Shown one piece after another: positions 55,242-64,000 of a stretch of 64,000 nucleotides of DNA. The DNA is from Cafeteria roenbergensis. Lineage: Eukaryota > Sar > Bigyra > Bicosoecida > Cafeteriaceae. Where the stretch lies: positions 124,001-188,000 of the forward strand of contig VLTN01000004.1 of the NCBI GenBank assembly GCA_008330645.1. The letters run 5' to 3'. Both the position numbers and the translations under genes were made by a program. A model generated the notes under the pieces. The model was not told where the DNA came from and ran no database searches. It worked only from the letters and a program-made list of their open reading frames with translations. The stretch's first letter is position 1. Each line of letters starts with the position of its first letter.

Positions 55242-55734
55242 GGGGTCTTGCCAGTGCCTTTCAGGGGTTGCCGGGCTCGGGCCTGTGTGCTGGGGCATGG
55301 CGCAGGTGCGAGCGTGCCGTGTGGCCGGCCCGCTGCTCCGGCTGTTGCCCAAGCGGCGCGTCGGCTCAGTGGTGTGAGTGCGCGCGAACCGGGGCGGATG
55401 ATATCAGAGAGCACGTGCATTGGTCGCTGCGGTGCGTTGCGGCAAGCGCCAAGCGGCCGCCAAAACGCAGTCGAAAAGTCATTCCGCAGCTGCCACGAAT
55501 ATCGGAACCAGCACATTACAGAGCAAGAAAAACGAGCAGAGACGCAGCCGGAAGTCGGCAGGCAGAAGCGATGTCCAGAGGCGGCGACGGCAGCGTTGGC
55601 GGCATCGGCCACGGAGGCCCAAGCCTCGCCATGTGCCGACGCGCAACAGCGCGGCGCGGCCGTGCAGCCTCCTCGCCGTGCCCCTTCATGGCACAGGGGC
55701 CGCCGCACTGCGAAGATTGCGTGACGAGCCCGGC
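55242..55734. other. Convergent spacer (kinesin / FERM-WW 3' ends)
   Basis: 493 bases between facing stop codons. It contains an A-rich patch near 55500-55545 on the plus strand that would suit a kinesin 3' end. No gene recognised. Confidence 0.45.
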
Positions 55735-58254
55735 TCACGCCGTGGGAGGCTCCCACTGTGTCTCCTCCGTGGTCTCGTTGTAGTAATAGGCGTCTCCGTC
55801 GTCGTCGTACATCTTGATCCAGCCCGGGGGCAGCTCTTGCTCGGCGCTGGCTTGCGCAGCCTCGGCCTCGGCAACGGCGGGAGCATCGGGGCGCTCCCAC
55901 TGCGTGTCTTCAGTCACTTGGTTGTAGTAGTACGCGTCGCCGTCGTCATCATACCGGACCTCCCAGCCCTCTGGCAGCGCGTCGCCGGCCGCTGCCTCCG
56001 CCGTTGCCTCTGCCCCAGCCTCCTCCACGGCTGGCGCCTCCGGTGGCTCCCACTGTGTCTCCTCCGTGGTCTCGTTGTAGTAATAGGCGTCTCCGTCGTC
56101 GTCGTACATCTTGATCCAGCCCGGGGGCAGCTCTTGCTCGGCGCTGGCTTGCGCAGCCTCCTCCTCCCCTGCCGTCTCCCCCTCAGCCGCGGGCGCCTCC
56201 TCGCTGCCCGCCGCATCGGCAGCAGAGGCCGCCGCAGCAGTGGCGGCAGCCCCGTCGGCGGTCCACACGGGCCCCCCATCCGGGACCATGTCGGGCGTCG
56301 GGGCCTCGTCGACCCCCTGCAGCTCTGCCTCCTCTCCGGGCGCCACGGCCGAGGGCGGCCGCTTGTTCTCGAACTTGCCCTGGCTGTGGGCCACCAGCGC
56401 ATCCACGAAGCGGTCCACCGACTGCTCGACCTCGGGCGCCTGGTCCGTGACGATGTAGACCACGAACTTGAAGAGCCCGGCCCCCTGCGCGGCCTGCTCC
56501 TCAACCTGGAAGGCGAAGACCCGGCTGTCCTCGGACAGGGTCCACTTGGTGATGGAGTCGAACTTGTGCTCTTCGCACCCCAGCGGGTGAGTGAGGCCGG
56601 TGAAAACGATGCCTGAGTACGCAACGGACACCGTGACGTCCTCAGTCCTGTCCATTACCTCCTCCTCCGTGGCGTCCGCGTCGTTGGCGCGCCAGGTGCG
56701 CTTGCCCACGAAAATGTCGGAGCCGTAAGCGACAAACTCCTTCACCCGCTGCACGAAGCGACGCTCCGCACCGTAGCGCGGCATCGCCGCCAGGGCAGCG
56801 TACTCGGCCGTGAGCTTCTGCGCAGCCTGCTCCACAGTCATCGCCATGGCCTCGGTGGAGTGCTCGCTTGCAGCCTCGCTCATGCCACTCGAGGCCCCAC
56901 CAGCTCCACCAGCCCCATCGCCGGCGTCCACACACCCGACGCGACGGTACACCTCGCTGCTGGCCCACCGCCGACCGGCCCGCGCGCCTGCGGCCAGCTT
57001 CTGCTGGACGACGCTCTCGCTGGTGCCCTTGGCCGCCTCCGCGGCTGCAGTCGCCGCAGGCGTTGAGTGGGCGACGTCAGTCCGGTCCGTCAGCAGGTAC
57101 CGCGGAACAACGTCCTCGCACAACTCGAGCATGGCCTCCTCCGTGTCGCGCCCGGCAACGAACGGGCCGCGGATGCAGTGAAGCAGGAGGGCTGCCATCT
57201 CAGTGGCGTTGGGCTCAGGAAACCTGTAGTTGCACTCGAGGAAGTTGTGCGTTGCCTCGGCGAGCGCCAGCCGGTGGTGGGGATCGTCCACGCTCTCCGG
57301 CTCGTCCTCGCGCTTGTCGACTGGCGACTCGATGACATACACCTGGCGCTTGAAATAGAGCCTCCTTCGTGCGGCTGCATCGCGATGGGAGGTGGGGAGC
57401 GGAGCAGGGGGGAGAAGAAGGGACGAGGGGAGGTGGGCGGGGGGGAGGGGGGGAGGGGCAATCGAATGGCGCACGCCGACGAACGCCAAAGGCAACCTTG
57501 CGCCAGCAGCCAGCGGCCGCCCAGCAGCGTGGTTCGGGGCGACGGCACTGACTATCCAAAACGGTCCCCACGATGTGCGCTCGACTGGCAGCGGTGCGGG
57601 TCGAAGCTAGCCCGGGCAAGCGCGCGGTGACGGACAGTAAACGCGGCACGACTCGCGTCATCAACGAGCTCACAACCAAGCAGGTCCTCAGGAGTCCACT
57701 TCTTGACCACAGACGCGAGTGTCAGGCTGTCCTTGACGTGCGAGAATCGGCCTCCGGCCTCGTCATCGCGGGCAGCGCACGTGTAGAGGCCGTACTCGCT
57801 ATCCCCGGCCACGAGTCCAAGCTGCGGCGGCCACGACGATAACGGACGAGGTCGCGTGGCCCTCGCAAAGCGCCAGGGGCCAGCAGCCGATCGCAGCGGG
57901 ATCTAGGGGCTGACGGGGCCGCCGACGCGGGTGGGCGCATGGCCAGCGGCGGGCCCGCGGGTCGCGCGGGCCACCGCACACCGAGCGGCGGGACAGGTCG
58001 GATCGACTGGCCGATGGAGATCCCTGTCGTTGCCCGAGCGGGGCGCCACCGCAGCGAGCTTCCAAGCCTGCCTGGCGCGGGGGGCTCGCCGGCTGCCTCA
58101 CCTTGTCTGCGATCGCCATGCAGATGGCCGCCGCCTTGGTCAGCTTTGTGACCTTGAGACGGACGCGCGTGCCATCCAGCAAAAACACTGCCACGACGGT
58201 GCCGGAGGACGAGATCGGCCCCTTGCTTCCTAGCTTTCCCAGCCAAGCGCTCAT
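55735..58254 (-). CDS. FERM domain protein with three WW domains, 3 exons
   Basis: Exons 58254-58102, 57821-57674 and 57374-55735 (phases 0, 1) give 646 residues. FERM F1 is a ubiquitin-like lobe (VVAVFLLDGTRVRLKVTKL, then LGLVAGDSEYGLYTC and KKWTPEDLLG). F2 begins RRRLYFKRQVYVIESP and contains ALAEATHNFLECNYRFPEP. F3 is PH-like (about residues 305-428: RFVQRVKEFVAYGSDIFVG, VAYSGIVFTGL, ITKWTLSEDSRVFAFQVEE). After an Ala/Glu linker come three WW domains at about 512-545, 562-595 and 610-645. Each reads LPxGWxxxYDDDGDAYYYN ... TQWExP with both Trp present; the last Trp lies four residues before the end. FERM usually binds membranes and cytosolic tails, and WW binds Pro-rich peptides, so an adaptor role is likely. 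The first exon junction restores the F1 alignment exactly. Confidence 0.86.
55748..56160 (-). repeat. Two identical 116-bp copies coding WW1 and WW3
   Basis: Bases 55748-55863 and 56045-56160 are identical, 297 bases (99 codons) apart, and encode the first and third WW domains plus the preceding AQASAEQELPPGW. The WW domain between them (about 55880-55990) differs at many positions. This indicates very recent duplication or gene conversion. Confidence 0.9.
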
Positions 58255-58542
58255 GGCGCAGCCCTGGCGGCTGTCCGCTCGCCGGCCTGGGCTCCGCGCG
58301 GCCAGACGTGGGCGCCAGCCGCGGAAATTAGTCCGCCCCACCTGCCCCAGCCAAGGCCGGCAGAGCCAACGCCAACGCCTCCCGCCGTCTGACTCTGGCG
58401 GCGCGCCGCGCCGCGCGGGGCGGCGCGTTGGAGCACCGCGGCACGACGCCCCTGCTGCCCCTTGCTCTCGCTCGGCTTCTCCTCCCTCGTCTCGGGTTGT
58501 GGGTGTCGCAGACCTCTGCTGCCCGTGGTACGCGAGGCGGCC
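58255..58542. promoter_or_regulatory. Divergent spacer (FERM-WW / methyltransferase-like)
   Basis: 288 bases between two outward-facing starts; the plus-strand frame is open through part of it. No motif recognised. Confidence 0.35.
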
Positions 58543-59934
58543 ATGCAAGACGCAACCGCCGATTCTCGCCCCGCTCACTCCGGCGCCACTGGCGCTGGCC
58601 AGCATGCCATCCCACCCGCTGCTGTCCGCGGCGGGCGGGAAACCACCGCCGGCGGCCAGGCTGGCGAGTGGGGCAGGCCGGCCTCTGCCCGGCGCAGGTG
58701 GACTCGGCGGCTGGCTCCATCTGACGCAGAGGCGGGTCCGACCGAGCCAGTGCGCGCTCGACGGCGTCAAGGAGGCCCCAGCCGGAAGCGGAGCAAGAGC
58801 GACATCGCAAGCGACAGTGGTGATGATAGCCCGGGCGGGCCGGTCAGCGTGGCGTGGTCGCTGCCCTGGATCGCACGGGCGGCTCTTGTTGCGCTCGGAG
58901 CAGCCGGAGCCCTGTGGTTCGGACTGTGGCTGGTGGAAGCGCCCCTTCCTGTTGCGGCGTACCCATGCGCGCCGCTCGGCGACGGTTCGTCGGCCCCTCG
59001 GTGGGCCGCAGGTCTGTTCTGGTGCGGGCTCAACGCCCTCTCTGTGCTGGCCTTTGGCACCGCCCACTCCGTCCTAGCGCGCCCTCACGTGCGCCGACTC
59101 GTGGCAGCCGACGAGTCCACGTTCCGTGCCGTCTACACGGCGCTCTCGGGGATCCACCTCGCGTTCGTGGCGGCTACTTGGCGGCCAGTCTGCGCTTCCC
59201 TCTGGGAGCTGGGTCTGCCATCTTCGGTTCGGCAGTACCGCTGGGCTGTCGACGCGCTGCTTGCTGCCCCGTTCTTCCTTGGCATCGCAGCCGCGTCCGG
59301 AGCGGCACCTGGCGGAGGCTTGGCGTTCGTTGGTCTAGGGGCCGCCTCGTCCCGCTCAAGCCAGACCCCGAGCGTGAGTCCCGCCGCCACAGAGTCATTT
59401 AGCCCCCCTGCCGCCCCGCCCTGTATTGCCGTCTCCCGTGCCACGCCTCCCCGCGGCGGCCCTGCCCTGACTGGACGGCCCCACCGGTCTGTAGCGAGGT
59501 CACTGCCACCGCCTGCCGCGGCGACGCCAAACGGCACAACGCCCAAGCCCTCGCTGCCCTGCAGTGTGTCTTGGTGGCGGCTTGCCTTGCGCTCCGCGTC
59601 CCCGAGACCAGCTGCCACCCGTCAGCCCTGCTGAGCGCCGCTGGCTTCCGCGCAGGTTCTCTGGACCGACGGAGTCTACGGGATCGTTCGGCACCCCATG
59701 TACACGTGCTTGATTCTCGCAATGGTGTTCACGACCCACATGTCCGCAAACAGGGCCGCCGCCGTAGTAGGTGTCCTTGGCTACCTGTACGGGTTCGGCG
59801 TCTACCTGGAGGAGAAAGGCCTTGCCAAGACCTTTGGTAGGCAGTACCGCGAGTACCAGAAGCGCGTTCCCGCTGTCATTCCAGGCCCCCTGGAAGGCGC
59901 CATTGCGAGCCTCTGTCCATGTCCCAAGCTGTAG
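58543..59934 (+). CDS. NnrU/MddA-like integral membrane methyltransferase, 2 exons
   Basis: Exons 58543-59373 and 59656-59934 (phase 0) give 369 residues. After about 95 disordered residues come membrane segments WIARAALVALGAAGALWFGLW and AAGLFWCGLNALSVLAFGTA. The family motif FGTAHSVLARPHVRR (bacterial MddA: ALQHSVMARPxFKR) follows, then AVYTALSGIHLAFVAATW and AVDALLAAPFFLGIAAASG. Exon 2 starts VLWTDGVYGIVRHPMYTCLI, matching GLYxxVRHPxYxG of the isoprenylcysteine-methyltransferase-like superfamily. It ends YLYGFGVYLEEKGLAKTFGR and YREYQKRVPAVIP, which matches the EE...F.Y.YRxxVP tail. MddA methylates methanethiol to dimethyl sulfide, but the superfamily is broad and substrate cannot be read from sequence. 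The exact start is uncertain: the ATG at 58543 is the only one in frame before the first membrane segment, and an acceptor lies near 58729. Confidence 0.75.
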
Positions 59935-60133
59935 AAAGCTCCCCCTCCCGGCGGTTGCGTCGAATCGGCCCTCCAGCCTAAAGTTGTTGTGCCTGAGTGA
60001 TGCAGCAAACGCTTGGTCATGCCTACCACTCACCGAGTACTCCAAAGCCCGCAATGGGGCGCAAAGCGTGGAGCTGGCTGGTGGACAAGACACTTTATTT
60101 CTGATGACAAAAGTAGACTCACGCGCCAAATCA

Positions 60134-60205
60134 GCCTTCTTAGCTCAGTTGGTAGAGCGTTTGACTCGTAATCAAAAGGTCAGTGGTTCGACTCCGCTAG
60201 AAGGC
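60134..60205 (+). tRNA. tRNA-Thr (anticodon CGT)
   Basis: A complete cloverleaf of 72 bases without intron. The acceptor stem is GCCTTCT/AGAAGGC, D arm GCTC-AGTTGGTA-GAGC, anticodon stem TTTGA/TCAAA with loop CTCGTAA (anticodon CGT), T arm AGTGG-TTCGACT-CCGCT. CCA is not encoded. Internal promoters fit: box A TAGCTCAGTTGG and box B GGTTCGACTCC. It reads ACG codons, which are frequent in this GC-rich genome. Confidence 0.97.
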
Positions 60206-60209
60206 ACTC

Positions 60210-60214
60210 TTTTT
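60210..60214 (+). terminator. RNA polymerase III terminator of tRNA-Thr
   Basis: A run of five T four bases after the tRNA, the standard Pol III stop. Confidence 0.8.
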
Positions 60215-60646
60215 GTTTCTGCCTTGACTTTTGTGCACAACAAGCCGCCAGTGCCTTAGAATGCGTCTGCCAAGGCACTGCTGTGGTTCAAAGAGCAGGG
60301 CAAGTCAATGCTGCCGTCGCGCGCGGGAGCCCTCGGCCCGGCCGTCGCGCGCGGCTCCTCCCGACTGCGCGCGGCCCCAGCCCGCAAACGACGCCACCCG
60401 CGGCGCTCCTGCGGCCCGCTCGCCGACGAGGGGGTGCCGGCGCGAGGGCCCGCGCGCAGCCGCACGGCGCCCGTTGCCGGCCGGGCAGCAGCAACAGAGC
60501 CCATCACTCGGTCCGGGGGTGGGAGTGAAGCACCATCGATCGCGCGCTCAGCAGAGCCGCACTCCACGCACGCGCCCCCTCCCCGCGCGCCCGGCCGCCC
60601 CCCCGGGACCGCACTCTCCTCCCTCGAGAAAGAGACTCCCCCGAAC

Positions 60647-61083
60647 ATGCCCGGCAAGAGTGAGCGCCGCGCCTCGCCGTCGACGGGGCGCCCACCGCCC
60701 GGCGCCCGGGACTCGCCACGCACGTGCTCCACGGAACCGTGGATCGCGCGACCGCCCTGCCCCCCCCGTTCCGTGCTCTTCCCCCTCCCCCGCGCGCAGA
60801 GGATGCTGCCCCCAAGGCTGGTGCCAAGGCTGGCGCCGCTGGCGCGAAGGCGTGAGTCCAGCCCGCGCGGTGCGCCCCCGCGAGGCCAACGGAATGCTCC
60901 GCCACGACGGCCCGCCGTCGTCCCGACCGGCGCGCGAACAGAGGCACGAGCCCCTCTCCGCCTCCATGGCGCCCTGCCCCTCCACCGCGTGCCCGTCGCA
61001 ACCATTCCTGTGTCCGCAGCAAGCCCGCCGCCACCAAGGGCGGCGCCAAGGCCGCTGCCCCCAAGGGCAAGACCGACGCCTGA
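60647..61083 (+). CDS. 42-residue Lys/Ala-rich peptide gene, array copy 1, 3 exons
   Basis: Exons 60647-60659, 60800-60851 and 61020-61083 join in phases 1 and 2 to give 42 residues and a TGA. It starts MPGKKDAAPKAGAKAG and ends GGAKAAAPKGKTDA. Composition is almost only Ala, Lys, Gly and Pro, with PK and AK doublets as in linker-histone C-terminal tails; no globular winged-helix domain is present. Donors GTGAGC and GTGAGT and acceptors GCGCGCAG and GTCCGCAG match the splice signals of the tubulin and other genes here. Neither intron can be avoided without destroying the Lys/Ala frame. Globular-domain-free H1-like proteins are known in kinetoplastids, ciliates and dinoflagellates, so a chromatin role is a reasonable inference. 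Alternatives are a small ribosomal or nucleolar basic peptide, or an N-terminal fragment of something larger. Confidence 0.68.
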
Positions 61084-61758
61084 GAGCGACCCAGCTGCAA
61101 CCCTCCGTCCGCGCCCGGCGCTGCCGGCTCGCCCCGTGCTGGCCTCGCGCCTTGACGGAGCGCCGCGTCTCCCGGGAGCGGGCTGGGGCGGGCGCCTGCG
61201 CGCGAGTCACCGCCTCTGGGCATGTGTGCACGCGCGTGTGCGCATGGGGCGTGTGCGCATGGGGCGTGTGCGGCCCCCCGTTGAAGACTGTGCGTGGGTT
61301 TGGTTGCAGACGAGAACGGATGCACGGGTGGCGGCCAGCTGTGCGGGAACAAACACCGCGCCTCGAGTGTCCGCCATCGGGCGCGAACACGCCGGGGATG
61401 TGGGCGAGGGCGCCCCGTGCCGCAGCCGTCGCGCGCGGGAGCCCTCGGCCCGGCTGTCGCGCGCGGCTCCTCCCGACTGCGCGCGGCCCCAGCCCGCAAA
61501 CGACGCCACCCGCGGCGCTCCTGCGGCCCGCTCGCCGACGAGGGGGTGCCGGCGCGAGGGCCCGCGCGCAGCCACACGGCGCCCGTTGCCGGCCGGGCAG
61601 CAGCAACAGAGCCCATCACTCGGTCCGGGGGTGGGAGTGAAGCACCATCGATCGCGCGCTCAGCAGAGCCGCACTCCACGCACGCGCCCCCTCCCCGCGC
61701 GCCCGGCCGCCCCCCCGGGACCGCACTCTCCTCCCTCGAGAAAGAGACTCCCCCGAAC

Positions 61759-62197
61759 ATGCCCGGCAAGAGTGAGCGCCGCGCCTCGCCGTCGACGGGG
61801 CGCCCACCGCCCGGCGCCCGGGACTCGCCACGCAAGTGCTCCACGGAACCGTGGATCGCGCGACCGCCCTGCCCCCCCCCGTTCCGTGCTCTTCCCCTTC
61901 CCACCGCGCGCAGAGGATGCTGCCCCCAAGGCTGGTGCCAAGGCTGGCGCCGCTGGCGCGAAGGCGTGAGTCCAGCCCGCGCGGTGCGCCCCCGCGAGGC
62001 CAACGGAATGCTCCGCCACGACGGCCCGCCGTCGTCCCGACCGGCGCGCGAACAGAGGCACGAGCCCCTCTCCGCCTCCATGGCGCCCTGCCCCTCCACC
62101 GCGTGCCCGTCGCAACCATTCCTGTGTCCGCAGCAAGCCCGCCGCCACCAAGGGCGGCGCCAAGGCCGCTGCCCCCAAGGGCAAGACCGACGCCTGA
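61759..62197 (+). CDS. 42-residue Lys/Ala-rich peptide gene, array copy 2
   Basis: Exons 61759-61771, 61914-61965 and 62134-62197 encode the same 42 residues as copy 1, with identical exon sequence. Intron 1 is two bases longer owing to a longer C run and has an extra T/A change near its acceptor (CTTCCCACCGCGCGCAG). Confidence 0.68.
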
Positions 62198-62872
62198 GAG
62201 CGACCCAGCTGCAACCCTCCGTCCGCGCCCGGCGCTGCCGGCTCGCCCCGTGCTGGCCTCGCGCCTTGACGGAGCGCCGCGTCTCCCGGGAGCGGGCTGG
62301 GGCGGGCGCCTGCGCGCGAGTCACCGCCTCTGGGCGTGTGTGCACGCGCGTGTGCGCATGGGGCGTGTGCGCATGGGGCGTGTGCGGCCCCCCGTTGAAG
62401 ACTGTGCGTGGGTTTGGTTGCAGACGAGAACGGATGCACGGGTGGCGGCCAGCTGTGCAGGAACAAACACCGCGCCTCGAGTGTCCGCCATCGGGCGCGA
62501 ACACGCCGGGGATGTGGGCGAGGGCGCCCCGTGCCGCAGCCGTCGCGCGCGGGAGCCCTCGGCCCGGCTGTCGCGCGCGGCTCCTCCCGACTGCGCGCGG
62601 CCCCAGCCCGCAAACGACGCCACCCGCGGCGCTCCTGCGGCCCGCTCGCCGACGAGGGGGTGCCGGCGCGAGGGCCCGCGCGCAGCCGCACGGCGCCCGT
62701 TGCCGGCCGGGCAGCAGCAACAGAGCCCATCACTCGGTCCGGGGGTGGGAGTGAAGCACCATCGATCGCGCGCTCAGCAGAGCCGCACTCCACGCACGCG
62801 CCCCCTCCCCGCGCGCCCGGCCGCCCCCCCGGGACCGCACTCTCCTCCCTCGAGAAAGAGACTCCCCCGAAC

Positions 62873-63310
62873 ATGCCCGGCAAGAGTGAGCGCCGCGCCT
62901 CGCCGTCGACGGGGCGCCCACCGCCCGGCGCCCGGGACTCGCCACGCAAGTGCTCCACGGAACCGTGGATCGCGCGACCGCCCTGCCCCCCCCGTTCCGT
63001 GCTCTTCCCCTTCCCACCGCGCGCAGAGGATGCTGCCCCCAAGGCTGGTGCCAAGGCTGGCGCCGCTGGCGCGAAGGCGTGAGTCCAGCCCGCGCGGTGC
63101 GCCCCCGCGAGGCCAACGGAATGCTCCGCCACGACGGCCCGCCGTCGTCCCGACCGGCGCGCGAACAGAGGCACGAGCCCCTCTCCGCCTCCATGGCGCC
63201 CTGCCCCTCCACCGCGTGCCCGTCGCAACCATTCCTGTGTCCGCAGCAAGCCCGCCGCCACCAAGGGCGGCGCCAAGGCCGCTGCCCCCAAGGGCAAGAC
63301 CGACGCCTGA
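62873..63310 (+). CDS. 42-residue Lys/Ala-rich peptide gene, array copy 3
   Basis: Exons 62873-62885, 63027-63078 and 63247-63310 encode the same 42 residues. It is nearly identical to copy 2, including introns. Confidence 0.68.
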
Positions 63311-63985
63311 GAGCGACCCAGCTGCAACCCTCCGTCCGCGCCCGGCGCTGCCGGCTCGCCCCGTGCTGGCCTCGCGCCTTGACGGAGCGCCGCGTCTCCC
63401 GGGAGCGGGCTGGGGCGGGCGCCTGCGCGCGAGTCACCGCCTCTGGGCGTGTGTGCACGCGCGTGTGCGCATGGGGCGTGTGCGCATGGGGCGTGTGCGG
63501 CCCCCCGTTGAAGACTGTGCGTGGGTTTGGTTGCAGACGAGAACGGATGCACGGGTGGCGGCCAGCTGTGCAGGAACAAACACCGCGCCTCGAGTGTCCG
63601 CCATCGGGCGCGAACACGCCGGGGATGTGGGCGAGGGCGCCCCGTGCCGCAGCCGTCGCGCGCGGGAGCCCTCGGCCCGGCTGTCGCGCGCGGCTCCTCC
63701 CGACTGCGCGCGGCCCCAGCCCGCAAACGACGCCACCCGCGGCGCTCCTGCGGCCCGCTCGCCGACGAGGGGGTGCCGGCGCGAGGGCCCGCGCGCAGCC
63801 GCACGGCGCCCGTTGCCGGCCGGGCAGCAGCAACAGAGCCCATCACTCGGTCCGGGGGTGGGAGTGAAGCACCATCGATCGCGCGCTCAGCAGAGCCGCA
63901 CTCCACGCACGCGCCCCCTCCCCGCGCGCCCGGCCGCCCCCCCGGGACCGCACTCTCCTCCCTCGAGAAAGAGACTCCCCCGAAC

Positions 63986-64000
63986 ATGCCCGGCAAGAGT
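63986..64000 (+). CDS. Lys/Ala-rich peptide gene, array copy 4, cut by window end
   Basis: Only exon 1 (63986-63998) and the GT of the first donor are inside the window. Upstream sequence matches the other units. Confidence 0.65.

Larger units (their letters stand above)
60313..64000 (+). repeat. Tandem array of ~1,113-bp units, each with a small gene
   Basis: Units start at the same GCCGTCGCGCGCGGGAG point at 60313, 61425, 62539 and 63652, so periods are 1112, 1114 and 1113 bases; the fourth is cut by the window edge. Homology begins abruptly at about 60313, roughly 100 bases after the tRNA. I count only a handful of differences between units 1 and 2 (for example C/T near 60345, G/A near 60723, 2-base length change in a C run, G/A near 61219), and fewer between 2 and 3. 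None that I found falls in the proposed exons. The region 61225-61275 of each unit holds alternating GTGTGCGCATGGG repeats. The array may continue far beyond the window. Confidence 0.95.

Noticed and set aside
60504-63996. Minus-strand frames of 350-780 codons through the array
   Set aside because: They simply repeat with the unit, lack motifs and run antisense to the spliced gene; in-frame period is coincidental and partly broken by the 1112-1114 base length changes.
60313-64000. Tandem array considered as 5S rRNA, spliced-leader or other structural RNA repeat
   Set aside because: I found no 5S-like box sequence, Sm site or Pol III terminator in the unit, while a clean three-exon coding frame with host splice signals is present. 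An RNA product is not formally excluded.

Overview
This window is nuclear DNA from a GC-rich unicellular eukaryote. Most genes contain short spliceosomal introns. Donors are nearly always GTGAGN or GTGCGC, acceptors end in (G)CGCAG or similar, and the introns I could place run from about 135 to 617 bases. The beta-tubulin carries wording ([36 protein letters not shown]) that I associate with stramenopiles and alveolates. Together with the extreme GC content this suggests a heterotrophic stramenopile flagellate such as a bicosoecid (Cafeteria-like). That assignment is inference, not proof. I saw no transposon, virus-derived element, CRISPR array or prokaryotic operon.

Layout, left to right. 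A four-exon cyclin (minus) is divergent from a C2HC zinc-finger protein of the ZC2HC1 type (plus). Next come MoaC for molybdenum cofactor synthesis (minus) and a stomatin-like SPFH membrane protein (plus). A 1,320-residue HAD-ThiD-ThiE-TenA thiamin fusion (plus) faces a giant START-domain protein with three calycin-like repeats (minus). Then follow a NUDT22-type Nudix hydrolase and a 2.1-thousand-residue IQ-motif protein of unknown role (both minus). A head-to-head pair of Aurora-type kinases shares an intron position. A four-pass membrane protein and an RMND1/DUF155 protein (both minus) precede an STK32-like AGC kinase (plus). Beta-tubulin (minus) is divergent from a C78-family cysteine peptidase with a SUMO-interacting-motif-like tail (plus). 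After an unidentified protein (minus) and URM1 (plus) comes a long kinesin with a tandem 11-residue coiled-coil array (plus). A FERM plus triple-WW protein (minus) and a NnrU/MddA-like membrane methyltransferase (plus) follow. The window ends with a tRNA-Thr(CGT) and a tandem array of 1.11-kb units that runs off the right edge.

The array is the most unusual feature. Each unit holds a perfectly spliceable three-exon gene for a 42-residue Lys/Ala/Pro/Gly peptide, resembling a linker-histone tail without a globular domain. Exons are identical in the three complete units, while the few differences I see fall outside them.

Functionally the window is ordinary housekeeping: cell cycle and cytoskeleton (cyclin, two Aurora kinases, beta-tubulin, kinesin, FERM-WW), cofactors (MoaC, thiamin enzyme, URM1 sulfur carrier), ubiquitin-like proteolysis and membrane proteins. 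Genes are packed tightly, many in divergent pairs with spacers of about 0.3-1 kb and convergent pairs with spacers of about 0.1-0.5 kb. Because GC is so high, long stopless frames lie antisense to almost every gene. These were discarded as shadows. Exon models were chosen from splice signals, phase compatibility and family alignment from memory. None has been checked against transcripts.
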